Source: Pseudomonas sp. VD-NE ins (lineage in GTDB: Bacteria > Pseudomonadota > Gammaproteobacteria > Pseudomonadales > Pseudomonadaceae). From it: 64,000 bases of DNA. The stretch covers positions 5,863,001 to 5,927,000 of the forward strand of contig NZ_CP134772.1 of assembly GCF_031882575.1 (NCBI RefSeq), read 5' to 3'. The notes under the pieces were generated by a model. The model saw nothing but the letters and a program-made list of their open reading frames with translations. It searched no databases and was not told the origin of the DNA. Below, piece by piece: positions 55,015 to 64,000 of the stretch (its first letter is position 1; each line of letters starts with the position of its first letter). The position numbers and the translations under genes are program-made.

Positions 55015-55635
55015 TTACTTGGAGTAGAGCTCGACAATCAGGCTTTCGTTGATGTCGGCGGACAGATCACTGCGAGCAGGAACGTTCTTGAAAACGCCCG
55101 ACTTCTTCTCAGTGTCTACTTCTACCCATTCTACGCGGCCACGTTGGGCACACAGATCGAGAGCTTGGACAATGCGAAGTTGGTTTTTTGCTTTCTCGCG
55201 TACTGCAACCACGTCACCAGCACGAACCTGATACGACGGAACGTTTACGGTCTGACCGTTAACGCTGATCGACTTGTGCGATACCAGCTGACGGGATTCG
55301 GCACGAGTCGAACCAAAGCCCATACGGTATACAACGTTGTCCAGACGGCATTCGAGCAGTTGCAGCAGGTTTTCACCGGTTGCACCTTTCTTGCCAGCAG
55401 CTTCTTTGTAGTAGCCGCTGAACTGACGCTCGAGAACGCCGTAAATACGACGGACCTTCTGCTTTTCACGCAGTTGGGTGCCGTAATCGGACTGGCGACC
55501 GCGGCGTTGGCCGTGGATACCAGGTGCTGCTTCAATGTTGCACTTCGATTCGATCGCGCGCACGCCGCTCTTCAGGAAGAGATCGGTGCCTTCGCGACGA
55601 GCGAGTTTGCATTTTGGACCAATGTAACGAGCCAT
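55015..55635 (-). CDS. rpsD: 30S ribosomal protein S4
   Basis: 206 residues. [20 protein letters not shown] at the N-terminus and an S4 RNA-binding domain ([34 protein letters not shown]) are complete. S4 starts 16S rRNA assembly and in E. coli represses its own operon through the rpsM leader. Two Cys near residues 9 and 31 are the usual N-terminal ones. Confidence 0.98.
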   Translation of the reverse strand: MARYIGPKCKLARREGTDLFLKSGVRAIESKCNIEAAPGIHGQRRGRQSDYGTQLREKQKVRRIYGVLERQFSGYYKEAAGKKGATGENLLQLLECRLDNVVYRMGFGSTRAESRQLVSHKSISVNGQTVNVPSYQVRAGDVVAVREKAKNQLRIVQALDLCAQRGRVEWVEVDTEKKSGVFKNVPARSDLSADINESLIVELYSK

Positions 55636-55653
55636 TCTTTACAATCTCCTGGA

Positions 55654-56043
55654 TTACACGCGGCGCTTCTTCGGCGGACGGCACCCGTTGTGCGGGATTG
55701 GCGTCACGTCGGTGATGCTGGCGATCTTATAGCCACAGCCGTTCAATGCACGGACAGCAGACTCACGACCTGGACCTGGACCTTTGACGTTAACGTCGAG
55801 GTTTTTCAGGCCATATTCCAGCGCAGCTTGACCAGCACGTTCAGCAGCTACTTGAGCAGCAAACGGGGTGGACTTGCGGGAACCGCGGAAACCCGAACCA
55901 CCGGAGGTAGCCCAAGAAAGCGCGTTACCTTGACGGTCGGTGATGGTCACGATGGTGTTGTTAAAAGAAGCATGGATGTGGGCGATGCCATCAACCACTG
56001 TCTTTTTAACTTTTTTACGAGGACGAGCAGCAGGTTTTGCCAT
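55654..56043 (-). CDS. rpsK: 30S ribosomal protein S11
   Basis: 129 residues with a basic N-terminal tail ([32 protein letters not shown]) and the conserved C-terminus [16 protein letters not shown] that contacts the mRNA exit region. It lies 30 bp after rpsM and 18 bp before rpsD. Confidence 0.98.
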   Translation of the reverse strand: MAKPAARPRKKVKKTVVDGIAHIHASFNNTIVTITDRQGNALSWATSGGSGFRGSRKSTPFAAQVAAERAGQAALEYGLKNLDVNVKGPGPGRESAVRALNGCGYKIASITDVTPIPHNGCRPPKKRRV

Positions 56044-56073
56044 GATTAATTTCCTGTCGATTCGCGTGGGCGA

Positions 56074-56430
56074 TTACTTGCGGATCGGCTTACGCGGACC
56101 TTTACGGGTACGCGCGTTAGTCTTGGTACGCTGACCGCGCACTGGAAGACCACGACGATGACGCAGACCACGGTAGCAACCGAGGTCCATCAAACGCTTG
56201 ATTTTCATGTTGATTTCGCGACGCAGGTCACCTTCAGTGGTGAACTTCGCCACTTCGCCACGCAACTGCTCAATCTGCTCGTCGCTCAGATCTTTGATCT
56301 TTGCGGCTGGGTTTACCCCAGTCTCTGCGCAAATTTTCTGCGCAGTAGTGCGACCAACACCATAGATGTAGGTCAGCGAGATAACAGTATGCTTGTTATC
56401 TGGAATGTTAACGCCTGCAATACGGGCCAT
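56074..56430 (-). CDS. rpsM: 30S ribosomal protein S13
   Basis: 118 residues, [26 protein letters not shown] at the start, helix-two-turn-helix and the basic tail [21 protein letters not shown] that touches P-site tRNA. It is the first gene of the alpha operon, with a 130-bp leader upstream (56431-56560). Confidence 0.98.
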   Translation of the reverse strand: MARIAGVNIPDNKHTVISLTYIYGVGRTTAQKICAETGVNPAAKIKDLSDEQIEQLRGEVAKFTTEGDLRREINMKIKRLMDLGCYRGLRHRRGLPVRGQRTKTNARTRKGPRKPIRK

Positions 56431-56560
56431 TCAGTGGGACTCCAATTGACAGCTACCTACGCCCCGGAAGCCAAGAAATAGGGCGCGAGATAATATCGCT
56501 GTAATAACAAATAATCAACCCGGTAGCGCACTAGCTACCGGGCTTGAAGCACAATCACAC
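56431..56560 (-). promoter_or_regulatory. Leader between rpmJ and rpsM: hairpin plus possible S4-responsive alpha-operon leader
   Basis: On the minus strand a hairpin GCCCGGTAGC...GCTACCGGG (56519-56542, 9-bp stem, 6-nt loop) follows the rpmJ stop. Next comes CGCGCCC-TATTTCTTGG...-GGGGCG near the rpsM start, reminiscent of the CCTATTTCTTG segment in the E. coli alpha-operon leader where S4 binds. The first hairpin lacks a strong T-run, so partial termination or processing is possible. Assignment to the S4 leader is tentative. Confidence 0.35.
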
Positions 56561-56677
56561 TCAGCCTTGGCGCTGTTTGTGACGCGGTTCCGCGCTGCAA
56601 ATTACTCGAACAACACCTTCGCGGCGAATAATCTTGCAGTTACGGCACAGCTTTTTCACCGATGCACGAACTTTCAT
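56561..56677 (-). CDS. rpmJ: 50S ribosomal protein L36 (zinc-binding form)
   Basis: 38 residues read directly from the sequence: [20 protein letters not shown] then [18 protein letters not shown]. Zinc ligands C11, C14, C27 and H33 are all present, so this is the zinc-dependent form; a zinc-free paralogue, if present, lies elsewhere. It follows secY by 27 bp and closes the spc operon. Confidence 0.96.
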
Positions 56678-56704
56678 CACCAACTCCTCGAACCTTATGG
56701 GTAC

Positions 56705-58033
56705 TCAGCGCAACATGCCGCTGCCGTAACCCTTCAGGTTGGCTTTCTTCATCAGGGATTCGTACTGGTGCGAAACGAGGTGCGATTGTACTTGGGACAT
56801 GAAGTCCATCACAACCACGACCACGATCAGCAACGAGGTCCCGCCAAGGTAGAACGGAACGTTTGCTGCAACCACCAGGAACTGGGGCAACAGGCACACG
56901 GCCGTCATGTAAAGAGCACCGAACATGGTCAAGCGAGTCAGAACGCCATCAATATAGCGTGCGGACTGCTCACCTGGACGGATGCCCGGAATAAAGGCAC
57001 CGGACTTCTTCAGGTTTTCCGCTACGTCTTTCGGATTGAACATCAACGCCGTATAGAAGAAGCAGAAGAAAATAATCCCTGCACTAAACAGCAGAATATT
57101 CAACGGCTGACCAGGAGCGATCGACTGCGAGATGTCCTGCAACCAGCCCATACCTTCAGACTGACCGAACCAGGCACCCAACGAAGCCGGGAACAGCAAA
57201 ATGCTGCTCGCGAAAATAGCCGGAATAACACCGGCCATGTTCACCTTCAACGGCAGGTGGCTAGTCTGCGCAGCAAAAACCTTGCGGCCCTGCTGACGCT
57301 TGGCGTAGTGAACAGCGATACGACGCTGACCACGCTCAATGAACACCACGAAACCGATAATCGCTACTGCCAGCAAACCGATGGCAACCAAGGCGAAGAT
57401 GTTGATATCACCCTGACGCGCAGACTCGAAAGACTGCCCGATTGCTCTCGGAAGACCGGCGACGATACCCGAAAAAATCAACATCGAGATACCGTTGCCT
57501 ACACCACGCTCAGTAATCTGCTCACCCAGCCACATCATGAACATCGCACCAGCCACAAAAGTGGATACCGCGACGAAATGGAAGCCAAAGTCACCAGTGA
57601 ACGCAACGCCCTGCCCCGCCAGACCAATGGACATGCCAATAGCCTGAACGAGAGCGAGGACGACGGTGCCGTAGCGGGTGTACTGGCTGATCTTGCGACG
57701 GCCAGCTTCACCTTCCTTCTTCAACTGCTCCAGCTGCGGGCTGACGGCTGTCATCAGTTGCATGATGATCGATGCCGAAATGTACGGCATGATCCCCAGT
57801 GCAAAGATGCTCATCCGTTCCAGCGCACCGCCGGAGAACATATTGAACAAGCTAAGAATGGTCCCCTCATTCTGTCGAAACAGGTCTGCGAGTCGGTCCG
57901 GGTTGATACCTGGAACCGGGATGTGTGCGCCTATTCGGTAGACGATAATCGCCAGGAACAGAAAACGCAGACGAGCCCAGAGTTCAGACATACCGCCTTT
58001 GCCGAGCGCAGAGAGAGCACCTTGCTTAGCCAT
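56705..58033 (-). CDS. secY: Protein translocase subunit SecY
   Basis: 442 residues with ten membrane helices, the N-terminal plug region and the conserved SecY pieces [32 protein letters not shown] and [37 protein letters not shown]. It forms the SecYEG channel for export and membrane insertion. It begins directly where rplO ends (58033/58034). Confidence 0.99.
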   Translation of the reverse strand: MAKQGALSALGKGGMSELWARLRFLFLAIIVYRIGAHIPVPGINPDRLADLFRQNEGTILSLFNMFSGGALERMSIFALGIMPYISASIIMQLMTAVSPQLEQLKKEGEAGRRKISQYTRYGTVVLALVQAIGMSIGLAGQGVAFTGDFGFHFVAVSTFVAGAMFMMWLGEQITERGVGNGISMLIFSGIVAGLPRAIGQSFESARQGDINIFALVAIGLLAVAIIGFVVFIERGQRRIAVHYAKRQQGRKVFAAQTSHLPLKVNMAGVIPAIFASSILLFPASLGAWFGQSEGMGWLQDISQSIAPGQPLNILLFSAGIIFFCFFYTALMFNPKDVAENLKKSGAFIPGIRPGEQSARYIDGVLTRLTMFGALYMTAVCLLPQFLVVAANVPFYLGGTSLLIVVVVVMDFMSQVQSHLVSHQYESLMKKANLKGYGSGMLR

Positions 58034-58471
58034 TTATTCCTCGAACTTGCCGCCAGCTGCTTCGATAGCCGCACGCGCACCTTTGGTGGCGCCGATTCCC
58101 TTGCCGATAGTGACAGCGCGAGTCACTTCACCGGACAGCATGATTTTCACACGCTGTACGTTGACGTTGATCACATTGGCATCTTTCAGGGACTGCACGG
58201 TGACGATGTCGCCTTCCACTTTAGCCAGCTCGGACAGACGCACTTCTGCGCGGTCCATGGCTTTCAGGGAAACGAAACCGAACTTCGGCAGGCGACGATG
58301 CAGCGGCTGTTGACCGCCTTCAAAGCCTGGAGCAATGGTGCCACCGGAGCGGGAGGTCTGACCTTTGTGACCACGGCCACCAGTCTTACCCAAACCGCTA
58401 CCGATACCACGGCCCGGACGATGCTTTTCGCGACGGGAACCCGGCGCTGGACTCAGATCATTGAGTTTCAT
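58034..58471 (-). CDS. rplO: 50S ribosomal protein L15
   Basis: 145 residues. [38 protein letters not shown] is the typical Gly/Arg-rich N-terminal extension that reaches into the 23S rRNA; the globular end carries [20 protein letters not shown]. It abuts secY without a gap and lies 3 bp after rpmD. Confidence 0.98.
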   Translation of the reverse strand: MKLNDLSPAPGSRREKHRPGRGIGSGLGKTGGRGHKGQTSRSGGTIAPGFEGGQQPLHRRLPKFGFVSLKAMDRAEVRLSELAKVEGDIVTVQSLKDANVINVNVQRVKIMLSGEVTRAVTIGKGIGATKGARAAIEAAGGKFEE

Positions 58472-58474
58472 CGA

Positions 58475-58651
58475 TTAACCCTCGACACGCAGCATGTAGT
58501 AAGCCTTGTTGATCATCCCGCGATTCTCGGGAGTATCCTGGACTTCTACAGTGTGACCGATGCGACGCAGACCCAGACCCTTAACGCACAGTTTGTGGTT
58601 AGGGATGCGGCCGGTCATGCTTTTGATCAGCGTTACTTTAACGGTAGCCAT
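58475..58651 (-). CDS. rpmD: 50S ribosomal protein L30
   Basis: 58 residues read from the minus strand: starts [20 protein letters not shown] and ends [12 protein letters not shown], the whole L30 fold ([21 protein letters not shown] in between). It lies 2 bp after rpsE and 3 bp before rplO. Confidence 0.97.
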
Positions 58652-58653
58652 GA

Positions 58654-59154
58654 TCAGAAGATCTCCTTGACGCTTTTGCCACGCTTGGCAGCAATGGATT
58701 CAGGAGACTGCATAGCTTTCAAACCTTTGAAAGTGGCGTGAACCACGTTTACCGGGTTAGTCGAGCCGTAGCATTTGGCCAGAACGTTCTGAACGCCAGC
58801 AACCTCGAGGACAGCACGCATAGCGCCGCCAGCGATGATACCAGTACCTTCAGAAGCAGGCTGCATGTACACCTTCGAAGCGCCGTGAGCGGACTTCATA
58901 GCGTACTGCAGAGTGGTGCCGTTCAGATCAACTTGGATCATGTTGCGGCGAGCAGCTTCCATTGCCTTCTGGATCGCAGCAGGCACTTCACGCGACTTGC
59001 CACGGCCGAAGCCAACACGCCCTTTACCATCACCAACCACGGTCAACGCGGTGAAAGTGAAGATACGGCCGCCTTTAACGGTTTTGGCTACGCGGTTAAC
59101 TTGAACCAGCTTCTCAATGTAGCCTTCGTCGCGCTTTTGGTCGTTATTTGACAT
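58654..59154 (-). CDS. rpsE: 30S ribosomal protein S5
   Basis: 166 residues with the double-stranded RNA-binding N-terminal fold ([45 protein letters not shown]) and C-terminal [29 protein letters not shown]. It has a role in translation accuracy. Positions 2 bp before rpmD and 3 bp after rplR fit the spc order. Confidence 0.98.
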
Positions 59155-59157
59155 AAC

Positions 59158-59508
59158 TTAGAACTCCAGCCCAGCTTCACGAGCAGCATCAGCCAGCGCT
59201 TTAACGCGGCCGTGGTACTTGAAGCCAGAGCGGTCGAAAGCCACTTGCGAGACGCCAGCGGCCTTAGCACGCGTAGCGACCAGCTGGCCAACCTTTGTGG
59301 CCGCGTCGATGTTGCCAGTGGCGCCATCACGCAGTTCTTTATCCAAAGTCGAGGCGCTTGCCAGGACTTTGTTGCCGTCGGCCGAGATGACCTGGGCGTA
59401 GATGTGCTGCGACGAGCGGAACACGCAGAGACGCACGACTTCTAGTTCGTGCATTTTCAGGCGTGCTTTGCGAGCGCGACGCAGTCGAGTAACTTTTTTG
59501 TCGGTCAT
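59158..59508 (-). CDS. rplR: 50S ribosomal protein L18
   Basis: 116 residues, basic N-terminus [20 protein letters not shown] and C-terminal [28 protein letters not shown], which binds 5S rRNA. Spacing is 10 bp after rplF and 3 bp before rpsE. Confidence 0.98.
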   Translation of the reverse strand: MTDKKVTRLRRARKARLKMHELEVVRLCVFRSSQHIYAQVISADGNKVLASASTLDKELRDGATGNIDAATKVGQLVATRAKAAGVSQVAFDRSGFKYHGRVKALADAAREAGLEF

Positions 59509-59518
59509 TTGCTATGCC

Positions 59519-60052
59519 CTACTTCTTCTTGGCTTCTTTACGACGGACGACTTCGTCCGCGTAGCGCACACCTTTGCCTTTGTACGGCTCTGGTGGACGG
59601 AAGTCGCGGATCTCAGCGGCCACTTGACCTACCAGCTGCTTGTCGATGCCCTTGATCAGGATATCGGTCTGGCTAGGAGTCTCAGCGGTGATGCCTTCCG
59701 GCAGTTCGTAATCCACTGGGTGCGAGAAGCCAAGGGCCAGGTTCAGAACCGTGCCTTTTGCTTGCGCCTTGTAACCAACACCGACCAGCTGGAGCTTACG
59801 CTCGAAGCCTTGGCTTACGCCTTGGACCATGTTGTTTACCAACGCACGCGTGGTACCGGCCATTGCGCGAGTTTGTTGATCGCCATTGCGAGCAGCGAAA
59901 CGCAGCTCACCAGCTTCTTCAACGATCTCAACGGACGAATGGATGTTCAGTTCAAGAGTACCCTTGGCACCCTTCACCGAAAGCTGTTGGCCTGCGAATT
60001 TTACTTCGACACCGGCTGGCAGCTTAACGGGGTTCTTAGCGACGCGAGACAT
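59519..60052 (-). CDS. rplF: 50S ribosomal protein L6
   Basis: 177 residues made of two related domains: [35 protein letters not shown] at the N-terminus and [57 protein letters not shown] at the C-terminus near the sarcin-ricin loop. It lies 12 bp after rpsH. Confidence 0.98.
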   Translation of the reverse strand: MSRVAKNPVKLPAGVEVKFAGQQLSVKGAKGTLELNIHSSVEIVEEAGELRFAARNGDQQTRAMAGTTRALVNNMVQGVSQGFERKLQLVGVGYKAQAKGTVLNLALGFSHPVDYELPEGITAETPSQTDILIKGIDKQLVGQVAAEIRDFRPPEPYKGKGVRYADEVVRRKEAKKK

Positions 60053-60064
60053 GCTTATCCCCCC

Positions 60065-60457
60065 TTAGAACACAGTGCAAAGAACTTCGCCGCCGACACC
60101 GGCAGCGCGCGCAGCACGATCCGTCATCACACCTTTGTTGGTGGAGACGATAGACACGCCAAGACCGCCACGAACTTTCGGCAGATCTTCAACGGACTTG
60201 TACTGACGCAGGCCTGGACGACTAACGCGCTTCACTTCTTCGATAACCGGACGGCCTTCGAAGTACTTCAGCTCGATGGACAACGACGGCTTAGCGTCGG
60301 TGGTGATCTGAAAATCCGCGATGTAACCTTCGTCCTTCAGGACTTTTGCTACAGCCACCTTCAGCGTGGAAGACGGCATGCTTACGACAGACTTTTCAGC
60401 CATCTGGGCATTACGGATTCGAGTTAGCATGTCCGCTAACGGGTCCTGCATACTCAT
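60065..60457 (-). CDS. rpsH: 30S ribosomal protein S8
   Basis: 130 residues: [22 protein letters not shown] at the start, C-terminal [27 protein letters not shown]8 organises the central 16S domain and, in E. coli, represses the spc operon. It is preceded by an unusually long gap of 209 bp after rpsN that contains a perfect hairpin. Confidence 0.98.
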   Translation of the reverse strand: MSMQDPLADMLTRIRNAQMAEKSVVSMPSSTLKVAVAKVLKDEGYIADFQITTDAKPSLSIELKYFEGRPVIEEVKRVSRPGLRQYKSVEDLPKVRGGLGVSIVSTNKGVMTDRAARAAGVGGEVLCTVF

Positions 60458-60576
60458 GGGCTAGACGCTCCTAATACAGAAAAATTAGCCTTGCGGCTAC
60501 TACTTGTCGCCGAGAACTTCCGGGCATGAAAAACACGGGCTCAGGCGAGCCGGTCATTCTAGACACACCCCAGAAA

Positions 60577-60606
60577 TGAATCAAGCCCCAAAAGGGGCTT
60601 GATTCA
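60577..60606 (-). other. Perfect 13-bp hairpin in the rpsN-rpsH gap
   Basis: TGAATCAAGCCCC-AAAA-GGGGCTTGATTCA is a perfect inverted repeat with a 4-nt loop. No T-run follows in the minus direction, so it is not a full intrinsic terminator. It sits in a 209-bp gap, the longest inside the spc operon here. Confidence 0.75.
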
Positions 60607-60666
60607 GATTCAAGGCCACCGATGGTCAGGTTCTTGCGAACCCGAACATCGAGACTTTGACAGCAA

Positions 60667-60972
60667 TTACCAGCTGGCTTTAACCAGACCTGGTACGTCA
60701 CCACGCATTGCAGCTTCACGCAGCTTGTTACGGCCAAGGCCGAACTTGCGGTAAACGCCGTGCGGACGACCAGTCAGGCGGCAACGGTTACGCATGCGCG
60801 AAGCGCTTGCGTCACGTGGTTGCTTCTGCAGAGCTACGGTAGCTTCCCAACGCGCTTCTGGACTTGCGTTCAGATCAACGATGATAGCTTTCAGCGCTGC
60901 ACGCTTGGTGGCGTACTTGGCAACGGTGAGCTGACGCTTCAGCTCACGGTTTTTCATGCTCTTCTTGGCCAT
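60667..60972 (-). CDS. rpsN: 30S ribosomal protein S14 (zinc-free form)
   Basis: 101 residues, the longer C-minus form without zinc cysteines: [21 protein letters not shown] and [24 protein letters not shown] chose the ATG at 60972, the family start; an upstream reading to 61038 overlaps rplE. It lies 13 bp after rplE. Confidence 0.98.
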
Positions 60973-60985
60973 TTTCCTACTCCAA

Positions 60986-61525
60986 TCAGTTGCGGAACGG
61001 GAATTTGAAAGCACGCAGCAGAGCGCGGCCTTCATCATCGTTCTTGGCAGTGGTGGTCAGGGTAATGTCCAGACCGCGGAGAGCATCGATCTTGTCGTAG
61101 TCGATTTCCGGGAAAATGATCTGCTCTTTCACGCCCATGCTGTAGTTGCCACGACCATCGAAGGACTTGGCATTCAGGCCGCGGAAGTCGCGAACCCGAG
61201 GCAGGGAGATCGACAGCAGACGATCCAGGAATTCATACATACGCTCACGGCGCAGAGTCACTTTGACGCCGATCGGCCATCCTTCACGGACTTTAAAGCC
61301 AGCGATAGATTTACGAGCGTAGGTCACAACGACTTTTTGGCCGGTGATCTTTTCCAGGTCAGCAACAGCATGCTCGATGACTTTCTTGTCACCAACAGCT
61401 TCGCCCAGACCCATGTTCAGGGTGATCTTTGTAACGCGTGGAACTTCCATCACGTTCGAAAGCTTAAGTTCTTCCTTAAGCTTCGGTGCGATTTCCTTCC
61501 AGTAAATCTCTTTTAGTCGTGCCAT
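60986..61525 (-). CDS. rplE: 50S ribosomal protein L5
   Basis: 179 residues: [37 protein letters not shown] and [29 protein letters not shown], the 5S rRNA-binding protein of the central protuberance. In E. coli the S8 repressor site overlaps the rplE start; I did not model it here. Spacing is 20 bp after rplX. Confidence 0.98.
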
Positions 61526-61545
61526 GGTCTTCTACCTAGCAGTGT

Positions 61546-61860
61546 TCAAGCATCAACCGCTTTTTGGGTCGACTTGAAGACACGAATTTTCTTGCCGTCT
61601 TCTACTTTGAAACCAACGCGGTCAGCCTTGTTGGTTTCGCCGTTGAAAATGGCGACGTTAGAAGCGTCCAGTGGAGCTTCTTTTTCGACGATACCGCCTT
61701 GCACGCCCGACATCGGGTTAGGCTTGGTATGACGCTTTACCAGGTTCAGACCGCTGATAACCAAACGGTTATTAGCAAGAACCTTGAGCACCTTACCGCG
61801 CTTACCTTTGTCTTTGCCGGCGATCACGATGATCTCGTCGTCACGACGAATCTTTTGCAT
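61546..61860 (-). CDS. rplX: 50S ribosomal protein L24
   Basis: 104 residues with the KOW motif [21 protein letters not shown] and [20 protein letters not shown]. It is one of the two assembly initiators of the large subunit. It lies 11 bp after rplN. Confidence 0.98.
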   Translation of the reverse strand: MQKIRRDDEIIVIAGKDKGKRGKVLKVLANNRLVISGLNLVKRHTKPNPMSGVQGGIVEKEAPLDASNVAIFNGETNKADRVGFKVEDGKKIRVFKSTQKAVDA

Positions 61861-61871
61861 GTCGGATCTCC

Positions 61872-62240
61872 TTACAGCACTTCTGGGGCGAGCGAGACGA
61901 TCTTCATGAACTTCTCAGTACGAAGTTCACGGGTCACTGGCCCAAAGATACGGGTGCCGATCGGCTCTTGCTTGTTGTTCAGAAGAACAGCAGCGTTGCC
62001 ATCAAAGCGGATAATGGAGCCATCAGCACGGCGTACGCCGTGACGAGTGCGGACTACAACAGCAGTCATCACTTGGCCTTTTTTCACCTTACCGCGAGGA
62101 ATTGCTTCCTTCACGGTAACTTTGATGATGTCACCGATACCAGCGTAACGACGATGGGAGCCACCCAGCACCTTGATGCACATAACACGGCGAGCGCCGC
62201 TGTTATCGGCCACATCGAGCATGGATTGAGTCTGAATCAT
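61872..62240 (-). CDS. rplN: 50S ribosomal protein L14
   Basis: 122 residues: [28 protein letters not shown] and [28 protein letters not shown]. It marks the start of the spc operon in the E. coli arrangement. The 23-bp gap to rpsQ is too short for a separate strong promoter, so S10 and spc genes may be co-transcribed here. Confidence 0.98.
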   Translation of the reverse strand: MIQTQSMLDVADNSGARRVMCIKVLGGSHRRYAGIGDIIKVTVKEAIPRGKVKKGQVMTAVVVRTRHGVRRADGSIIRFDGNAAVLLNNKQEPIGTRIFGPVTRELRTEKFMKIVSLAPEVL

Positions 62241-62263
62241 ATAATTTCTCCGACCCCTAGTCC

Positions 62264-62530
62264 TTAGACTTCCACAGCGCGTTCGAGAACATCAACCAGC
62301 GCCCAAGACTTAGTCTTGGCCATAGGACGAGTTTCACGAATAGTGACTTTGTCGCCGATGTGGCACTGGTTGGTTTCGTCGTGCGCGTGCAGCTTAGTCG
62401 AACGCTTAACGTATTTACCGTAGATCGGGTGCTTTACGCGACGCTCGATCAGTACGGTGATGGTTTTGTCCATCTTGTCGCTGACAACACGGCCAGTCAG
62501 CGTACGGACAGTTTTTTCGGCTTCAGCCAT
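62264..62530 (-). CDS. rpsQ: 30S ribosomal protein S17
   Basis: 88 residues: [41 protein letters not shown] and [23 protein letters not shown], an OB-fold 16S rRNA binder. I chose the ATG at 62530; a GTG reading at 62536 would overlap rpmC. It follows rpmC by 2 bp. Confidence 0.98.
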   Translation of the reverse strand: MAEAEKTVRTLTGRVVSDKMDKTITVLIERRVKHPIYGKYVKRSTKLHAHDETNQCHIGDKVTIRETRPMAKTKSWALVDVLERAVEV

Positions 62531-62532
62531 GA

Positions 62533-62724
62533 TCACTTACCTGCCTGCTGGTTGAGCACAGTCTTCACGCGAGCGATGTCACGTTTAACTTGCGAGAGCA
62601 GATGAGACTGCCCCAACTGGCCAGTTGCTTTCTGCATACGCAGATTGAACTGGTCGCGCAGCAAGCCGAGCAGTTGCTCGTTCAGCTGCTGTGCGGATTT
62701 TTCACGAAGTTCATTCGCTTTCAT
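62533..62724 (-). CDS. rpmC: 50S ribosomal protein L29
   Basis: 63 residues forming two helices: [22 protein letters not shown] and [21 protein letters not shown]. It sits at the tunnel exit and helps bind SRP and trigger factor. The start overlaps the rplP stop by one base. Confidence 0.97.
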
Positions 62725-63137
62725 CACATCACCGTCCGTTTAACAAAGGCGGTGGCGAGCGGCAGCTTTGCAGCAGCCAGGGCAAAAGCCTCACGCGCCA
62801 GCTCTTCAGAAACACCCTCGATTTCATACAGGACTTTGCCTGGCTGAATCTGGGCAACCCAGTACTCCACACTACCCTTACCTTTACCCATACGAACTTC
62901 GAGGGGCTTTTTGGAAATAGGCTTGTCCGGGAATACACGGATCCAGATCTTGCCGCCACGTTTAACGTGACGGGTCAGAGCACGACGCGCTGACTCGATC
63001 TGACGAGCGGTGAGACGACCACGAGCTACAGACTTCAGCGCGAACTCGCCGAAGCTGACTTTGCTACCGCGCTGAGCCAGACCACGGTTGTGGCCTGTCA
63101 TCTGCTTGCGGAACTTCGTACGCTTAGGTTGCAACAT
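62724..63137 (-). CDS. rplP: 50S ribosomal protein L16
   Basis: 137 residues: [61 protein letters not shown]. It shapes the A-site tRNA pocket; the Arg in the FPDKP vicinity is the usual hydroxylation area. It is 12 bp after rpsC and overlaps rpmC. Confidence 0.98.
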
Positions 63138-63149
63138 TTGGCGTACCCC

Positions 63150-63836
63150 TTACTTAGCAGCTTTTTTACGAGGCGCTGGTGCTTGTGGTTTCAGCTCTTC
63201 TTGGCGACCACCAATTACTTCGCCTTTGAAGATCCAAACCTTTACACCGATCACACCGTAAGTGGTGTGAGCTTCGTAGTTGGCATAGTCGATGTCGGCA
63301 CGCAGGGTGTGCAATGGCACACGACCTTCGCGATACCATTCAGTACGTGCGATTTCAGCACCGCCGAGACGACCGCTCACTTGGATTTTGATGCCTTTGG
63401 CACCAATGCGCATGGCGTTCTGAACTGCGCGCTTCATAGCGCGACGGAACATTACACGACGCTCCAGCTGCTGAGCTACGCTCTGCGCAACCAGCATACC
63501 GTCGAGCTCCGGCTTGCGGATCTCTTCGATATTGATGTGCACAGGCACACCCATTTGCTTGGTCAGGTCCTGACGCAGTTTCTCAACATCTTCACCTTTC
63601 TTCCCGATAACGATACCTGGACGAGCGGTGTGGATGGTGATACGTGCAGTTTGGGCCGGACGATGGATATCGATACGGCTTACGGACGCGCTTTTTAGTT
63701 TGTCTTGGAGATACTCACGCACTTTCAGATCTGCGAACAAGTAGTCCGCATAAGTCCGACCGTCTGCGTACCAGACGGAGGTGTGCTCCTTGACGATTCC
63801 CAGGCGAATGCCAATGGGATGTACTTTCTGACCCAT
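63150..63836 (-). CDS. rpsC: 30S ribosomal protein S3
   Basis: 228 residues with a KH domain ([19 protein letters not shown]) and C-terminal [35 protein letters not shown], both part of the mRNA entry helicase surface. A basic Ala/Pro/Lys tail ends it. I chose the ATG at 63836 ([13 protein letters not shown]). It lies 13 bp after rplV. Confidence 0.98.
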
Positions 63837-63849
63837 CTCTTCGACTCCG

Positions 63850-64000
63850 TTACTTGTCAGCAACCTTGACAGTGATATGGCAAGACCGCTTGACGATGCG
63901 ATCAGCACGGCCTTTGGCACGTGGCATGATGCGCTTCAGCGAACGCCCTTCGTTGACGAAAACGGTGCTGACCTTCAGGTCATCAACGTCTGCGCCTTCG
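63850..64000 (-). CDS. rplV: 50S ribosomal protein L22, 5' end beyond window
   Basis: Partial: only the last ~49 residues are inside the window (reading [20 protein letters not shown], then [20 protein letters not shown] and the end HITVKVADK). The RxxPRAKGRA segment is the conserved L22 hairpin lining the exit tunnel. Upstream (beyond 64000) rpsS and the rest of the S10 operon are expected. Confidence 0.95.

Noticed and set aside
56567..58741. 724-codon open frame on the plus strand opposite secY/rplO
   Set aside because: It is the antisense shadow of conserved ribosomal and secY genes; its composition is His/Gln/Arg-rich with no recognisable domain.

Overview
The window is chromosomal DNA of a Pseudomonas, most probably of the P. 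fluorescens group. The protein sequences are typically pseudomonad. The gene order xseB-ispA-dxs, ribA, pgpA-thiL-nusB-ribH-ribBA-ribE-ribD-nrdR, the zinc/OprG block, ssb-yajR-uvrA-bfr-katA and then the alpha/spc ribosomal operons follows the order I remember from P. aeruginosa. Intergenic gaps hold about a dozen paired REP elements of the GTGGGAGC and GTAGGAGCTGCCG classes, which is typical of the fluorescens group. I saw no phage, IS element, integrase, tRNA, rRNA or CRISPR array, so this is mostly core genome with a few accessory modules.

Layout. 1-1290 (-): end of a yfa-type envelope locus (DUF2138 fragment, YfaP-like DUF2135). 1569-2702 (+): a Fic enzyme behind an unusual four-half-site palindromic operator. 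2809-5925 (+): xseB, ispA, dxs. 6090-9945: btuB (+) convergent with btuF, a small membrane protein and ribA (-). 10199-16944 (-): a periplasmic binding protein, then pgpA-thiL-nusB-ribH-ribBA-ribE-ribD-nrdR. 17073-19258 (+): YbaY-type lipoprotein, methyltransferase, CnoX-like thioredoxin/TPR protein. 19842-23083 (+): DUF2796/ABC/DUF3299 zinc-stress operon, followed by ompW/oprG with a candidate ANR box. 24414-26217 (-): two SDR sugar-nucleotide enzymes. 26549-30835 (+): Lhr helicase. 31006-33102 (-): MscS-family channel. 33449-37426 (+): four overlapping genes DUF72-ybhP-clsB-ybhN. 37520-39374 (-): hydrolase and DUF3182 ATP-grasp-like pair. 39656-41313: divergent GlxA-type regulator and cysteine hydrolase. 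41459-46025 (+): six-gene yjfI-yjfJ-yjfK-yjfL-yjfM-yjfC operon with a PspA/IM30 protein. 46224-53322: ssb, yajR, uvrA, bfr/ftnA, katA. 53562-64000 (-): alpha and spc ribosomal operons running into the S10 operon.

Functional themes are isoprenoid precursors (ispA, dxs), riboflavin and thiamine cofactors (rib genes, thiL), envelope and phospholipid maintenance (pgpA, clsB, ybhN, MscS, PspA operon), metal handling (btuB/btuF, the zinc operon, ferritin), oxidative and DNA-damage defence (katA, uvrA, ssb, lhr), and the translation machinery.

The most interesting candidate system is the yjf operon. Its promoter is bracketed by two identical CTCACGCGTGAG palindromes in mirror arrangement. Its first gene product carries an N-terminal extension that looks like a ribbon-helix-helix DNA-binding motif ahead of the DUF2170 domain. 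This suggests a self-regulated membrane-stress module. A second notable locus is the Fic gene, with a C-terminal winged-helix-like region and four copies of TGAGCCGAAT arranged as overlapping palindromes in front of it.
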